A stretch of 64,000 nucleotides of DNA. Source: Nitrospira sp. GTDB taxonomy: Bacteria; Nitrospirota; Nitrospiria; Nitrospirales; Nitrospiraceae. The notes below the pieces were generated by a model that was not told where the DNA came from, did no database searches, and worked only from the letters and a program-made list of their open reading frames with translations. Below, piece by piece: positions 28,152-35,665 of this stretch; within the stretch, counting starts at the first letter, position 1; the number at the start of each line of letters is the position of its first letter. Where the stretch lies: positions 1 through 64,000 of the forward strand of contig JANDJK010000002.1 of assembly GCA_024330925.1 (NCBI GenBank). The letters are read 5' to 3'. The translations under genes were made by a program, and so were the position numbers.

Positions 28152-28457
28152 TTAGAGCACAGCGTCGGTCAGCACATACTTGATCAGTGCATCTCCCACT
28201 TTCCGCCCGCTGACGTCGTAGGTGCCATTCTCCATTTCCTGTCTAATTCGATTGATTCGTTCCAGCCGAGCCGGATCTGGCTGCTCAACCATAGCCAACA
28301 TCCGCTGGAGCTCTTTAGCCCGCTCAGAGATTTGAACCTGATCTTTCGCCGGTTCCCGCGAAATGGGTGGGGATTTTCCCCCCGCTCCATCGACATCCTG
28401 TACCCCGAAAATCAACCTTGCTAGATGATCGGCTTTCCCGTTTCCCGATATATGCAT
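28152..28457 (-). CDS. flgM: Anti-sigma-28 factor FlgM
   Basis: FlgM holds FliA (sigma-28) inactive until it is secreted through the finished hook. The 101-residue protein has a disordered polar N-terminal half and a C-terminal sigma-binding region: VQISERAKELQRMLAMV, then RLERINRIRQEMENGTYDVS and a final VGDALIKYVL. The ATG has AGAAGGAG upstream. It is preceded by a good sigma-28 promoter, so it would be expressed by the sigma factor it inhibits. FlgN, FlgK and FlgL genes follow on the same strand. Confidence 0.9.
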   Translation of the reverse strand: MHISGNGKADHLARLIFGVQDVDGAGGKSPPISREPAKDQVQISERAKELQRMLAMVEQPDPARLERINRIRQEMENGTYDVSGRKVGDALIKYVLTDAVL

Positions 28458-28550
28458 GGGACGACTCCTTCTCTTTGCGTATTTTTCTTATGCTACCCCT
28501 CACCAGATTGCCCCTGCGGCATGGCAAGTCCCGTATTATTTCCCCTTATT

Positions 28551-28578
28551 CTATCGGTTAGGATGGGCCCAAACTTGA
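28551..28578 (-). promoter_or_regulatory. Sigma-28 (FliA) promoter for flgM
   Basis: On the minus strand TCAAGTTT (28571-28578) and ACCGATAG (28551-28558) are separated by 12 bases, close to the FliA consensus TAAAGTTT-N11/12-GCCGATAA. Transcription would begin near 28,543, about 85 bases before the flgM ATG. The promoter overlaps the flgJ stop codon (28558-28560). Confidence 0.7.
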
Positions 28579-28962
28579 GCCGCTGCTGCCTACTCCTCTC
28601 TGCTGCTCAGCATAGACTTCAAACAGACGAGCCAAGCCAAGGCCACCTGCTTCTGCTGCCCGCCTCCCAATCTCTTCGTCAGACAGGAAATTGAGATAGA
28701 CTCCTTCCCTGTTGGCTACAGCCCCCTGGGGAATGGTTTCCCTCATCACCTTGAACAGGTAGGCAATGAAGTAGGCCTCAAACGCTCGGCCTGCTTCCCG
28801 CACTTGCCGACGCTCTTCCTCTTGTGGATTAAGATTTCGACTGATTTGAGCTTGCCTTGTCAAGCCAACGGTTTGAAAAGATTCTCCCGCCAACCACGGA
28901 TCGGGCCCCATCGTTCGCGGCAACAGCAGACCATTCTCTTTTCCATTCAATCGCTCAATCAT
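28558..28962 (-). CDS. flgJ: FlgJ-type rod-binding protein (no muramidase domain)
   Basis: A 134-residue protein equal to the N-terminal half of FlgJ, which caps and assembles the rod. The core AFEAYFIAYLFKVMRETIP and YLNFLSDEEIGRRAAEAGGL matches the rod-binding domain. The C-terminal peptidoglycan-hydrolysing domain of enteric FlgJ is absent, so another enzyme must open the wall. It follows flgI by 22 bases and ends inside the flgM promoter. ATG at 28962 has GAGAGGTGG upstream. Confidence 0.85.
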   Translation of the reverse strand: MIERLNGKENGLLLPRTMGPDPWLAGESFQTVGLTRQAQISRNLNPQEEERRQVREAGRAFEAYFIAYLFKVMRETIPQGAVANREGVYLNFLSDEEIGRRAAEAGGLGLARLFEVYAEQQRGVGSSGSSLGPS

Positions 28963-28984
28963 CGTGCACCACCTCTCGTCGCCG

Positions 28985-30403
28985 TCACATGATCTCCAAC
29001 TTGGCTTGCAACGACCCAGCCGATTGCAAGGCTGATAAAATTGCGACCAGGTCCCGCGGAGTCACACCCACCGCATTCAGCGCGCGAACTACATCGCCCA
29101 ACGTCACTGCCTGGTCCACAACCATCAAGCGCGACTCCTGTTCCTTGACCTCGGTCTGGACATCTGGTGTGACGACCGTTTGTCCGCCCGTCGAACCAAC
29201 CACCGGAGCAGGCGGCTGCGAGACATTGAGCGTGTTTTTGACAGAAATCGTTAGGTTTCCGTGGGAAATGGCGCAGGTTGCAATCCGAACATGTTCTCCC
29301 AACACCACCGTGCCAGTCCGTTCGTTGACGACGACTTTTGCTACCGCATCGACGGCTACATCAAGTCCCTCTATCGCGGCAATGTACTCCACCACACGCC
29401 CACGGAACTCTGGCGGAACAGAGCCCCTCACCTGACCCGCATTGACGGCCACGGCGCTGCCCTTGCCAAAGACCCCTTCAATCGCCTCTGCCACCCGAGC
29501 CGCCGTCGTGAAATCCGGCTGTCGAAGCAACACCGACACCGTTTCCCACGAATCGATATCGACCACCGCTTCTTTCTCGATAATAGCCCCGCCTGGCACA
29601 ATGCCAGTGACCTGATGATTCTTTATGACCGTTGCCCCTCCTGCCCCACCAGACCCACCGAGAAACCCGCCGATCGACACCGGCCCTTGCGCCACCGCAT
29701 ACACTTGCTGATTCGCCGCCTTGAGGGGGGTCAGCAACAACGTCCCACCCTGTAGACTCTTCGCATTGGCCATCGATGAGACGACCGCATCGAGCGTCAT
29801 ACCGGGCTTCGCAAACGGCGGCAATTTGGCAGTCACCATCACAGAGGCGATGTTCCTGGTCAACAACTGAATCGGATCAATGACCAGATTGACCCCCATT
29901 TTGTTTAACATGGACATCATCGCCTGAATGGTGAACTGCCCACCAATCACCTGATCACCCGTTCGATCTAATCCCACCACCAGCCCATAGCCGATCAACT
30001 GATTGTCCCGCACTCCCTCGATAGAGCCGATGTCCTTGATCCGCACCGCAGTTGCCGGGAGCGGCCAGAGCAATGAGCCGATCACCACCAGCCACACGAT
30101 CACGCGCGGCAGTACTGTGGTCGAGCGGCACTTGCTGCCGAACGGACGCGGAGGGATCACCGGGGCTTGCCTCCGGCGAATCCAAATGCGCGAAAGCCAT
30201 CCCTTTTCGGCCATTGGTTCGGGCGACAAAGCCATCGGGGGACGATCCATAACCCCGGCGTCTCTACGGCCCGGCGACAGAGGAGGGTTGCAATCGGCAC
30301 GCCGCAACACGCCGCTAATGACCATCATGCGTAGAGACGCCAGAGTGATGGATAGGGGCTGGAGCCGTCCCCTTGATGACACCTCATGTTTGGACCTTGA
30401 CAT
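28985..30403 (-). CDS. flgI: Flagellar P-ring protein FlgI with extended N-terminus
   Basis: FlgI forms the periplasmic P-ring around the rod. The mature sequence begins VRIKDIGSIEGVRDNQLIGY and runs to the C-terminal VGVTPRDLVAILSALQSAGS, all typical. The signal peptide (VIVWLVVIGSLLWPLPATA) lies about 100 residues into the frame. I start at the ATG at 30403, which has AGAGGTG 5 bases upstream, giving 472 residues against the usual about 370. If translation really starts there, roughly 100 arginine- and proline-rich residues precede the signal peptide. A later internal start (ATGs at 30217-30240) cannot be excluded. Confidence 0.9.
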   Translation of the reverse strand: MSRSKHEVSSRGRLQPLSITLASLRMMVISGVLRRADCNPPLSPGRRDAGVMDRPPMALSPEPMAEKGWLSRIWIRRRQAPVIPPRPFGSKCRSTTVLPRVIVWLVVIGSLLWPLPATAVRIKDIGSIEGVRDNQLIGYGLVVGLDRTGDQVIGGQFTIQAMMSMLNKMGVNLVIDPIQLLTRNIASVMVTAKLPPFAKPGMTLDAVVSSMANAKSLQGGTLLLTPLKAANQQVYAVAQGPVSIGGFLGGSGGAGGATVIKNHQVTGIVPGGAIIEKEAVVDIDSWETVSVLLRQPDFTTAARVAEAIEGVFGKGSAVAVNAGQVRGSVPPEFRGRVVEYIAAIEGLDVAVDAVAKVVVNERTGTVVLGEHVRIATCAISHGNLTISVKNTLNVSQPPAPVVGSTGGQTVVTPDVQTEVKEQESRLMVVDQAVTLGDVVRALNAVGVTPRDLVAILSALQSAGSLQAKLEIM

Positions 30404-30436
30404 GGAAACACCTCTGTGGTCTCTGCCACGCACCGG

Positions 30437-31123
30437 CTAAAAAGGATAGAGCCAATCCAAAATTCTTACGAACCACCCAGGATGTTGGACATCGTCTAGG
30501 ACTCCAAGGCCCGAATATTCAATCTTCGCGTCAGCAATCGCCGAGGACAGCACCGTGTTTTTGGTATCAACATCGACTCGACGCACCACACCCGAAATCG
30601 TCATCAACTGTTTCTCGTTGTTAACCGTGACCTCCCGCCGTCCCTCAATGCGAAGGTCGCCGTTCGGCAAGACCTCTGTCACGATGGCAGAAATGGTGCC
30701 GGTCAATGTCCCTGCCCGGTTAGTCGCGCCTTTTCCTCCAAACTTGCTGTTCGCGGATGCGTCGATACCAAATCCTCGCCTGGTCTCATCACTGACCCTG
30801 AAACCCGGAATCCCGAAATACCCCATTCCGCTGCCAACTAGACTGTTTTGAACCGTTGACTCCCGCTGCGCAGCCGTGTCAGCTGATTTTGAGCCTTTGT
30901 GCTTCTCATTGATTCTGACGGTCAAAATATCACCAACCCGCATAGCGCGCAGATCCTCATACAGGTACGCCCGTCCGTTCTCTTCCTGCCAGAGAGACCC
31001 TAAGGTCTTAGGAGGAGGGAGAGGGGGCACGGTGATTTTCCTCGACGTATCGGGAGGAGAGGTACAGGCACTCAATACCAACACCATCCCGACCCACCAT
31101 CCTCGAATATTGCGTCGTGTCAT
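30437..31123 (-). CDS. flgH: Flagellar L-ring lipoprotein FlgH
   Basis: FlgH forms the outer-membrane L-ring. The start at 31123 (MTRRNIRGWWVGMVLVLSAC) gives a lipobox LSAC. The mature part has GSLWQEENGRAYLYEDLRAM, VGDILTVRINE and a C-terminal VVRRVDVDTKNTVLSSAIAD, characteristic of the family. An ATG seven codons upstream (31144) lacks a ribosome site, while GGAACGAG precedes the chosen ATG. It lies between flgA and flgI; 151 bases separate it from flgA. Confidence 0.94.
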   Translation of the reverse strand: MTRRNIRGWWVGMVLVLSACTSPPDTSRKITVPPLPPPKTLGSLWQEENGRAYLYEDLRAMRVGDILTVRINEKHKGSKSADTAAQRESTVQNSLVGSGMGYFGIPGFRVSDETRRGFGIDASANSKFGGKGATNRAGTLTGTISAIVTEVLPNGDLRIEGRREVTVNNEKQLMTISGVVRRVDVDTKNTVLSSAIADAKIEYSGLGVLDDVQHPGWFVRILDWLYPF

Positions 31124-31274
31124 TTTGCTCGTTCCGCAACTCATGACGGCACCGTCGCCGACCAGTTGTATCTACTCCTCAGCTGCTTTGGCGATTGTGC
31201 TATACCAACCTGCGGAGCTCACACGCGAGAACCTCCGGCCACCCGGCACGCGAGCCCGACCATCCACTGCTTGG

Positions 31275-32009
31275 TCAGAACTCCACTTGAACGAGGCCAG
31301 GGGCGACCACTTTGGCGCGCAATTCTTTGCCAGAATCCGAATTGGCCACCAGAATCGTTTGGCCAACCTGCCCACTCGACTTGGTGACTCCATAGGCGTG
31401 AACCACCAAGCCGCCACGTCGGGCCTCGATCAAGACCCGCTCACCTTTTTTGATCACCAGAGGAGCCTTCAAGAAGGCTGCGCGGATCGGCGTATCCATG
31501 GGCAGCGGCCGTGCGGCACTCCGTCCGATCACCTGCTCTGCATCAACGAGGTACGAATGGTTGAGCTGAAACACCCGTACCCGCACGGTCTTAAGGTCGG
31601 CTTCCTCGATAATCTCATCCGGTCTGACAAATCGATTAAGCGCAATCGCATCGATCATCGCCTCCACATCGGCCGCGACGTCCACTGTCTTCCACGCCTT
31701 GCCATTGATTGTTACTGCTACCTGGAAATGACGACGCCCCATCCGCTCTTCCGGGCGAACCGGAACCACACGCCAATCCGCCGCACCGGCTGGCAGAGCA
31801 ATCGGCTCAGCAGGGTCCAGGACCGTCACCCGAACATCTTTGACACCCGGCGCCCACTCTTTTTCCAGGTACTGTTCAATCGCTTTTCCGAGAGCTTCTG
31901 GTGTTACGGTTTGCTTTGCTCCCGACGGAGTTTCAGCCCAGATGCCATCGTCTGCTCCCACCACGATTCCGATGACCACGCAGACCACCGATATCAACCC
32001 AGGCTTCAT
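31275..32009 (-). CDS. flgA: P-ring assembly chaperone FlgA
   Basis: FlgA is the periplasmic chaperone for P-ring formation. The 244-residue protein has a signal peptide (MKPGLISVVCVVIGIVVGA) and the C-terminal SAF-type region: RFVRPDEIIEEADLKTVRVR, then VIGRSAARPLPMDTPI and LVIKKGERVLIEARRGGLVV. The N-terminal half is weakly conserved, as usual. ATG follows AAGGAGGAATC. It is placed between flgG and flgH. Confidence 0.92.
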   Translation of the reverse strand: MKPGLISVVCVVIGIVVGADDGIWAETPSGAKQTVTPEALGKAIEQYLEKEWAPGVKDVRVTVLDPAEPIALPAGAADWRVVPVRPEERMGRRHFQVAVTINGKAWKTVDVAADVEAMIDAIALNRFVRPDEIIEEADLKTVRVRVFQLNHSYLVDAEQVIGRSAARPLPMDTPIRAAFLKAPLVIKKGERVLIEARRGGLVVHAYGVTKSSGQVGQTILVANSDSGKELRAKVVAPGLVQVEF

Positions 32010-32027
32010 GATTCCTCCTTGCCACTT

Positions 32028-32819
32028 TTATCGCCGGAGATTGTTGGCGATGGCCATCATCTCATCCGCCGCTTGAATGGTCTTCGAATTGATCTCATAG
32101 CTTCGCTGAGCGATGATCATGTTGACCATCTCCTCTGCCAAATTGACGTTTGAGCTTTCCAGAAAGCCCTGTTGAATCGTTCCGAAGCCAGTCGCAAATC
32201 CTCCTGTCCCCTGGATCGGAGGGCCAGAAGAAAAACTGTCGATAAACAGGTTGTTACCCATCGCAACCAATCCAGCCGGATTGTCGAAACGCGTCAACTG
32301 AATCTGGCCGACCTGCGAGGCCTGCGTCACCCCGGGCAACAAAACTGACACCGTACCGTCCTGGCCGATATCAATCTTCAAGGCACCGGAGGGAATCGTG
32401 ATCACGGGATTGAGTAGATCCCCATCGCCTGTCACCAGATTGCCAACGTTGTCACGCTTGAACGAGCCGTTGCGCGTGTACATGATGGTGCCGTCAGGAC
32501 GAGACACCTGAAAAAAACCGGGGCCGTCGATCGCCAAATCGAGTTCGTTATTGGTCTGACGCATATTGCCTTGGAGCCATTCCTTAGCTACCGTGGTCGG
32601 CCGGACACCGGCCCCCACTTGAATGCCTACTGGAAAGACACCCACGCTTGAGGCATTAGTGCCAGGCAGACGTTGAATTTGATACAGCAAATCGGCAAAT
32701 TCCGCCCGGCTCCGTTTAAAAGAGTTCGTGTTGACATTGGCAAGGTTGTGCGCGATCGTATCGACATTGATCTGCTGGGCGGTCATGCCAGTCGCCGCCG
32801 TCCACATAGCTCGAATCAT
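32028..32819 (-). CDS. flgG: Distal rod protein FlgG
   Basis: FlgG builds the distal rod. The N-terminal rod motif (INVDTIAHNLANVNTNSFKR) and the C-terminal EEMVNMIIAQRSYEINSKTI are diagnostic, and the 263-residue length is normal. The start ATG has AAGGAGAGG. It is followed after 18 bases by flgA, and lies 108 bases downstream of flgF in the same operon. Confidence 0.96.
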   Translation of the reverse strand: MIRAMWTAATGMTAQQINVDTIAHNLANVNTNSFKRSRAEFADLLYQIQRLPGTNASSVGVFPVGIQVGAGVRPTTVAKEWLQGNMRQTNNELDLAIDGPGFFQVSRPDGTIMYTRNGSFKRDNVGNLVTGDGDLLNPVITIPSGALKIDIGQDGTVSVLLPGVTQASQVGQIQLTRFDNPAGLVAMGNNLFIDSFSSGPPIQGTGGFATGFGTIQQGFLESSNVNLAEEMVNMIIAQRSYEINSKTIQAADEMMAIANNLRR

Positions 32820-32927
32820 GTCACCTCTCCTTCTCGTTTCTCTTTTTCACCTTCACGCTTCCGGAGTGATCGCTCGACGACGCCTGTTTCCGTCGTAAGT
32901 GTCGTGGAGCACGAGACCGCCTTCGTG

Positions 32928-33695
32928 TCACGCTACTCGTCCGACCTCTTGGATTGCCGTTTCAGCCATTTTGTCGAGTGTCTGAATCAGTTTGTGCACC
33001 GACTCGTACCCCCGCATACCTTGGATCAGTTTGACCATCTCGCCAATCACATTGACGTTGGATTCTTCGATATAACCAACTTGAATGACCGACTGTTTGG
33101 CTGGTCTACCGTGATCAGCAACAAACAACCCTCCTTCAGATTTCTGCGGCATTGCGTCAGAGGGAAATTCTACAAGTTTGATGGTCGCGACTGGTTTGTT
33201 GTTGACCCGGATTGTTCCCTGAGCATCGATCTCTATTGTTCCGACTGGCAGTTTAATCTCACCGGACGTTCCCATCACAGGATAGCCCAGACCGGTGACC
33301 AACCGTCGCTGGCCATCAAGCGAAAACATGCCGTTGCGGGTATAGCGAATCCCTTGAGGCGTCCGTACCTCAAAGAACCCATCTCCTTGAATCGCCAGAT
33401 CCAAAGGGTTACCGGTCAAACGAATTCGTCCCGGCTCAAAAGTCGTCGTCACACGATCCGGGGCTGCAAAGAGCCGCTCCGGCGTCCCCAGCGGCCGAGC
33501 AATAGCCCGCTGTATCACCCCCGTGCTTCCCATCACGGGAACAAATCCTCGGTGAGGGGGAAAGATGGTCTTGAACGCCTGCTGGTCTTGCTTGAAACCA
33601 GCAGTGGTCACATTGGCCATGTTGTTGGCGAAGATCTGCATGCGCCGTTCATGAGCCAACGCTCCGGACAAGGCAGGATAAATTCCACGATTCAT
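32928..33695 (-). CDS. flgF: Proximal rod protein FlgF
   Basis: A 255-residue rod protein of the FlgF/FlgG group. The N-terminal motif is QIFANNMANVTTAGFKQD, and the C-terminal one is VIGEMVKLIQGMRGYESVHK. It is called FlgF because a separate canonical FlgG follows. ATG with GGAGGGAACG upstream. It is the first gene behind the strong sigma-54 promoter at 33727-33743, so it leads the flgF-G-A-H-I-J operon. Confidence 0.92.
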   Translation of the reverse strand: MNRGIYPALSGALAHERRMQIFANNMANVTTAGFKQDQQAFKTIFPPHRGFVPVMGSTGVIQRAIARPLGTPERLFAAPDRVTTTFEPGRIRLTGNPLDLAIQGDGFFEVRTPQGIRYTRNGMFSLDGQRRLVTGLGYPVMGTSGEIKLPVGTIEIDAQGTIRVNNKPVATIKLVEFPSDAMPQKSEGGLFVADHGRPAKQSVIQVGYIEESNVNVIGEMVKLIQGMRGYESVHKLIQTLDKMAETAIQEVGRVA

Positions 33696-33726
33696 AACTA
33701 GTTCGTTCCCTCCTCACCGGGATTTG

Positions 33727-33743
33727 AGCAACCCCTGTGCCAA
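33727..33743 (-). promoter_or_regulatory. Sigma-54 promoter for the flgFGAHIJ operon
   Basis: On the minus strand TTGGCACAGGGGTTGCT matches the sigma-54 consensus nearly perfectly; GG (33740-33741) and GC (33728-33729) are 10 bases apart. Transcription would begin near 33,717, about 20 bases before the flgF ATG. The remaining gap up to fliA (33744-34001) shows no other element or convincing gene. Confidence 0.8.
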
Positions 33744-34001
33744 CCATCCTTGCACGATCTGATCATCCCCGGATCGAGCTCACCAAGCAAAACGATTGAT
33801 TTTTTAGAAGAAGGTCCTTCCGTGTTGCTTCACACATGAGAGCGGACCAACATTGTGATCGCCCCGCTTTCTTCATGCAGGAGAGCTTTGCCGCCTCGTT
33901 GGGAAAAATCTTCCCTTCGCCCATTACACGCACGGGAGCAGCAGATTGCCGAAGACAAGTGGTCATCGCCCCTGACTTCTTTTCTACCGCCCCTCATGTC
34001 A

Positions 34002-34748
34002 TCACAAGGAACAGAGTTGCGCTTTCAACCGGAGGATGGCTTTGGCGTGAATTTGACAGATGCGAGACTCAGTCACCTTCATCAAGTCGCCGATTTCCTT
34101 CATGGTGAGTTCTTCGAAATAATAGAGGGTCAACACCTGACGTTCTTTTGGGGGCAGATTTTCGATCGCCTTACCAACGGCCTCCCGTTCCCGCTCGCCG
34201 ACCAGCAGGGCAAGGGGATCGGGATTCTGGGTGTCGGCCAACGCGGCTAAGGCCTTATGCCCGTCTACGTCTTGTAGATTGAGGTCCTCGATACTGACCA
34301 TCACCGCTCCCTTCGCCTTCGTCAGGAACTCATCGAGTTCCTCTGGCGACATCTTGAGTTCAGTGGCGACCTCCTCATCGGTCGGTGGCCGACCGAGGCG
34401 ATGCATCAGTTCCACGTGCGTCCGCTGAAGCAATGTGATCCGTTCGTGCACCGAGCGCGGAATCCAGTCCATCGATCGGATCTCATCCAGCATGGCTCCT
34501 CTGATACGAAACTCAGCATAAGTTTTGAACTTGGCCTCGCGTGTCGGATCGTACTTCTCCATTGCATCCATGAGCCCAATCATGCCGACCGAAATCAGAT
34601 CTTCGGCGTCCAAATACGCGGGTAACCGAAATGCTAGCCGGTGCGCCATGGCGTGGACCACATGAGCAAATTCCTTGATGAGCTGCTCTCGCCTACCTTC
34701 TTTAGACGAAATGGATTGCTTAGTCTTTGCGGGAGCTGCTTTCCCCAT
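34002..34748 (-). CDS. fliA: Flagellar sigma factor FliA (sigma-28)
   Basis: FliA directs late flagellar transcription. The protein has region 2 (AYLDAEDLISVGMIGLMDAM, KFKTYAEFRIRGAMLDEIRS), region 3 (RPPTDEEVATELKMSPEEL) and region 4 (LTMKEIGDLMKVTESRICQI). I prefer the ATG at 34748 (248 aa), preceded by GGGGAGGAAGC, over the ATG at 34784, which lies five bases from the flhG stop without a ribosome site. It ends the flhA-flhF-flhG-fliA run, and its target promoter is visible before flgM. Confidence 0.95.
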   Translation of the reverse strand: MGKAAPAKTKQSISSKEGRREQLIKEFAHVVHAMAHRLAFRLPAYLDAEDLISVGMIGLMDAMEKYDPTREAKFKTYAEFRIRGAMLDEIRSMDWIPRSVHERITLLQRTHVELMHRLGRPPTDEEVATELKMSPEELDEFLTKAKGAVMVSIEDLNLQDVDGHKALAALADTQNPDPLALLVGEREREAVGKAIENLPPKERQVLTLYYFEELTMKEIGDLMKVTESRICQIHAKAILRLKAQLCSL

Positions 34749-34788
34749 GGTTGCTTCCTCCCCGACCTTGTCTACCGACGCCATGGCT

Positions 34789-35652
34789 CTATGCCAGACG
34801 AATCATCTTTTGCCAGAGAAGTTGGACAGAGCTTTTAGGCAATGCCGGCAGGGGCCATTGCAGAACCTGGCGAGCCAACCGAGCAAAGGCTTGCGAAGCC
34901 GGTGCATCGGGAAACACATCCACCACCGCCTTTTGTCTCATCACAGCCAATGGGACATAATCATCCTGCGGGACATAACCGATGGGCTCGACGATCGCAT
35001 GAAGAAAACGATCCACCGCCGTATCCAACTTACGAAACACTTCTGCTGCTTCCCTTGGTCCCCTGGCGAGATTGACCAAGACCTTGAAGCGACGTTCCCG
35101 ATACCGCTGGGTCAGAACCTTGATCAAGGCATAGGCATCGGTCAGCGATGTCGGCTCAGGAGTCACGACAATCACGATCTCATGGGCCGAAGAGGCAAAG
35201 AATGTGACGTTGGGGGAGATGCCAGCTCCGGTGTCAATCAAGAGCACATCCATGCCAGCAGCCAATTCCTCCAATTGCTCTTGGATGACCACTTGCTGGG
35301 AATCTGTCAACGAGGTCAGGTGAGGCACTCCCGAGCTGGCGGGCAGAACCTGGATGCCGGCTGGTCCCTCCAGACAAATCTCTTGCAGAGTACAGACACC
35401 AGACAAGGCATGCTCGATCGTGCGACGCGGCACCAGGCCCAACAGCACATCGAGATTGCCCAACCCCAAGTCAGCATCCAGCACCAACACCCGCCGCCCC
35501 AGCCGCCCCAGCGCCACCGCCCAACTGGCAACGACATTGGTTTTTCCTACACCGCCTTTCCCACTTGAGACTGCGATGACCCTCGTGCGCGTTTCGAGTG
35601 ACCCGCCGGTCGTCAGAGTAGCAGCATCGAGACCGCTGACCTGTTTTGGCAT
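34789..35652 (-). CDS. flhG: FlhG/FleN, MinD-type flagellar number ATPase
   Basis: FlhG controls flagellar number and works with FlhF. It is a MinD/ParA ATPase: deviant Walker A SSGKGGVGKTNVVASW, followed by VLVLDADLGLGNLDVLLGL, Walker B LLIDTGAGI, and a late VTPEPTSLTDAYALIKVL. The 287-residue length is normal. The N-terminus (MPKQVSGLDAATLTTGG) lacks a clear DQAxxLR helix, the segment that stimulates FlhF GTPase activity in several bacteria. ATG follows GGAGGAATTGCT. Confidence 0.94.
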   Translation of the reverse strand: MPKQVSGLDAATLTTGGSLETRTRVIAVSSGKGGVGKTNVVASWAVALGRLGRRVLVLDADLGLGNLDVLLGLVPRRTIEHALSGVCTLQEICLEGPAGIQVLPASSGVPHLTSLTDSQQVVIQEQLEELAAGMDVLLIDTGAGISPNVTFFASSAHEIVIVVTPEPTSLTDAYALIKVLTQRYRERRFKVLVNLARGPREAAEVFRKLDTAVDRFLHAIVEPIGYVPQDDYVPLAVMRQKAVVDVFPDAPASQAFARLARQVLQWPLPALPKSSVQLLWQKMIRLA

Positions 35653-35665
35653 AGCAATTCCTCCG

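Noticed and set aside
30876..32153. 425-residue plus-strand frame
   Set aside because: It lies antisense to flgH and flgA, has Arg/His-rich shadow composition and no ribosome site or domain.
33763..33966. 67-residue minus-strand frame between flgF and fliA
   Set aside because: No ribosome site, no recognisable domain, and low coding character; it sits just upstream of the flgF sigma-54 promoter.
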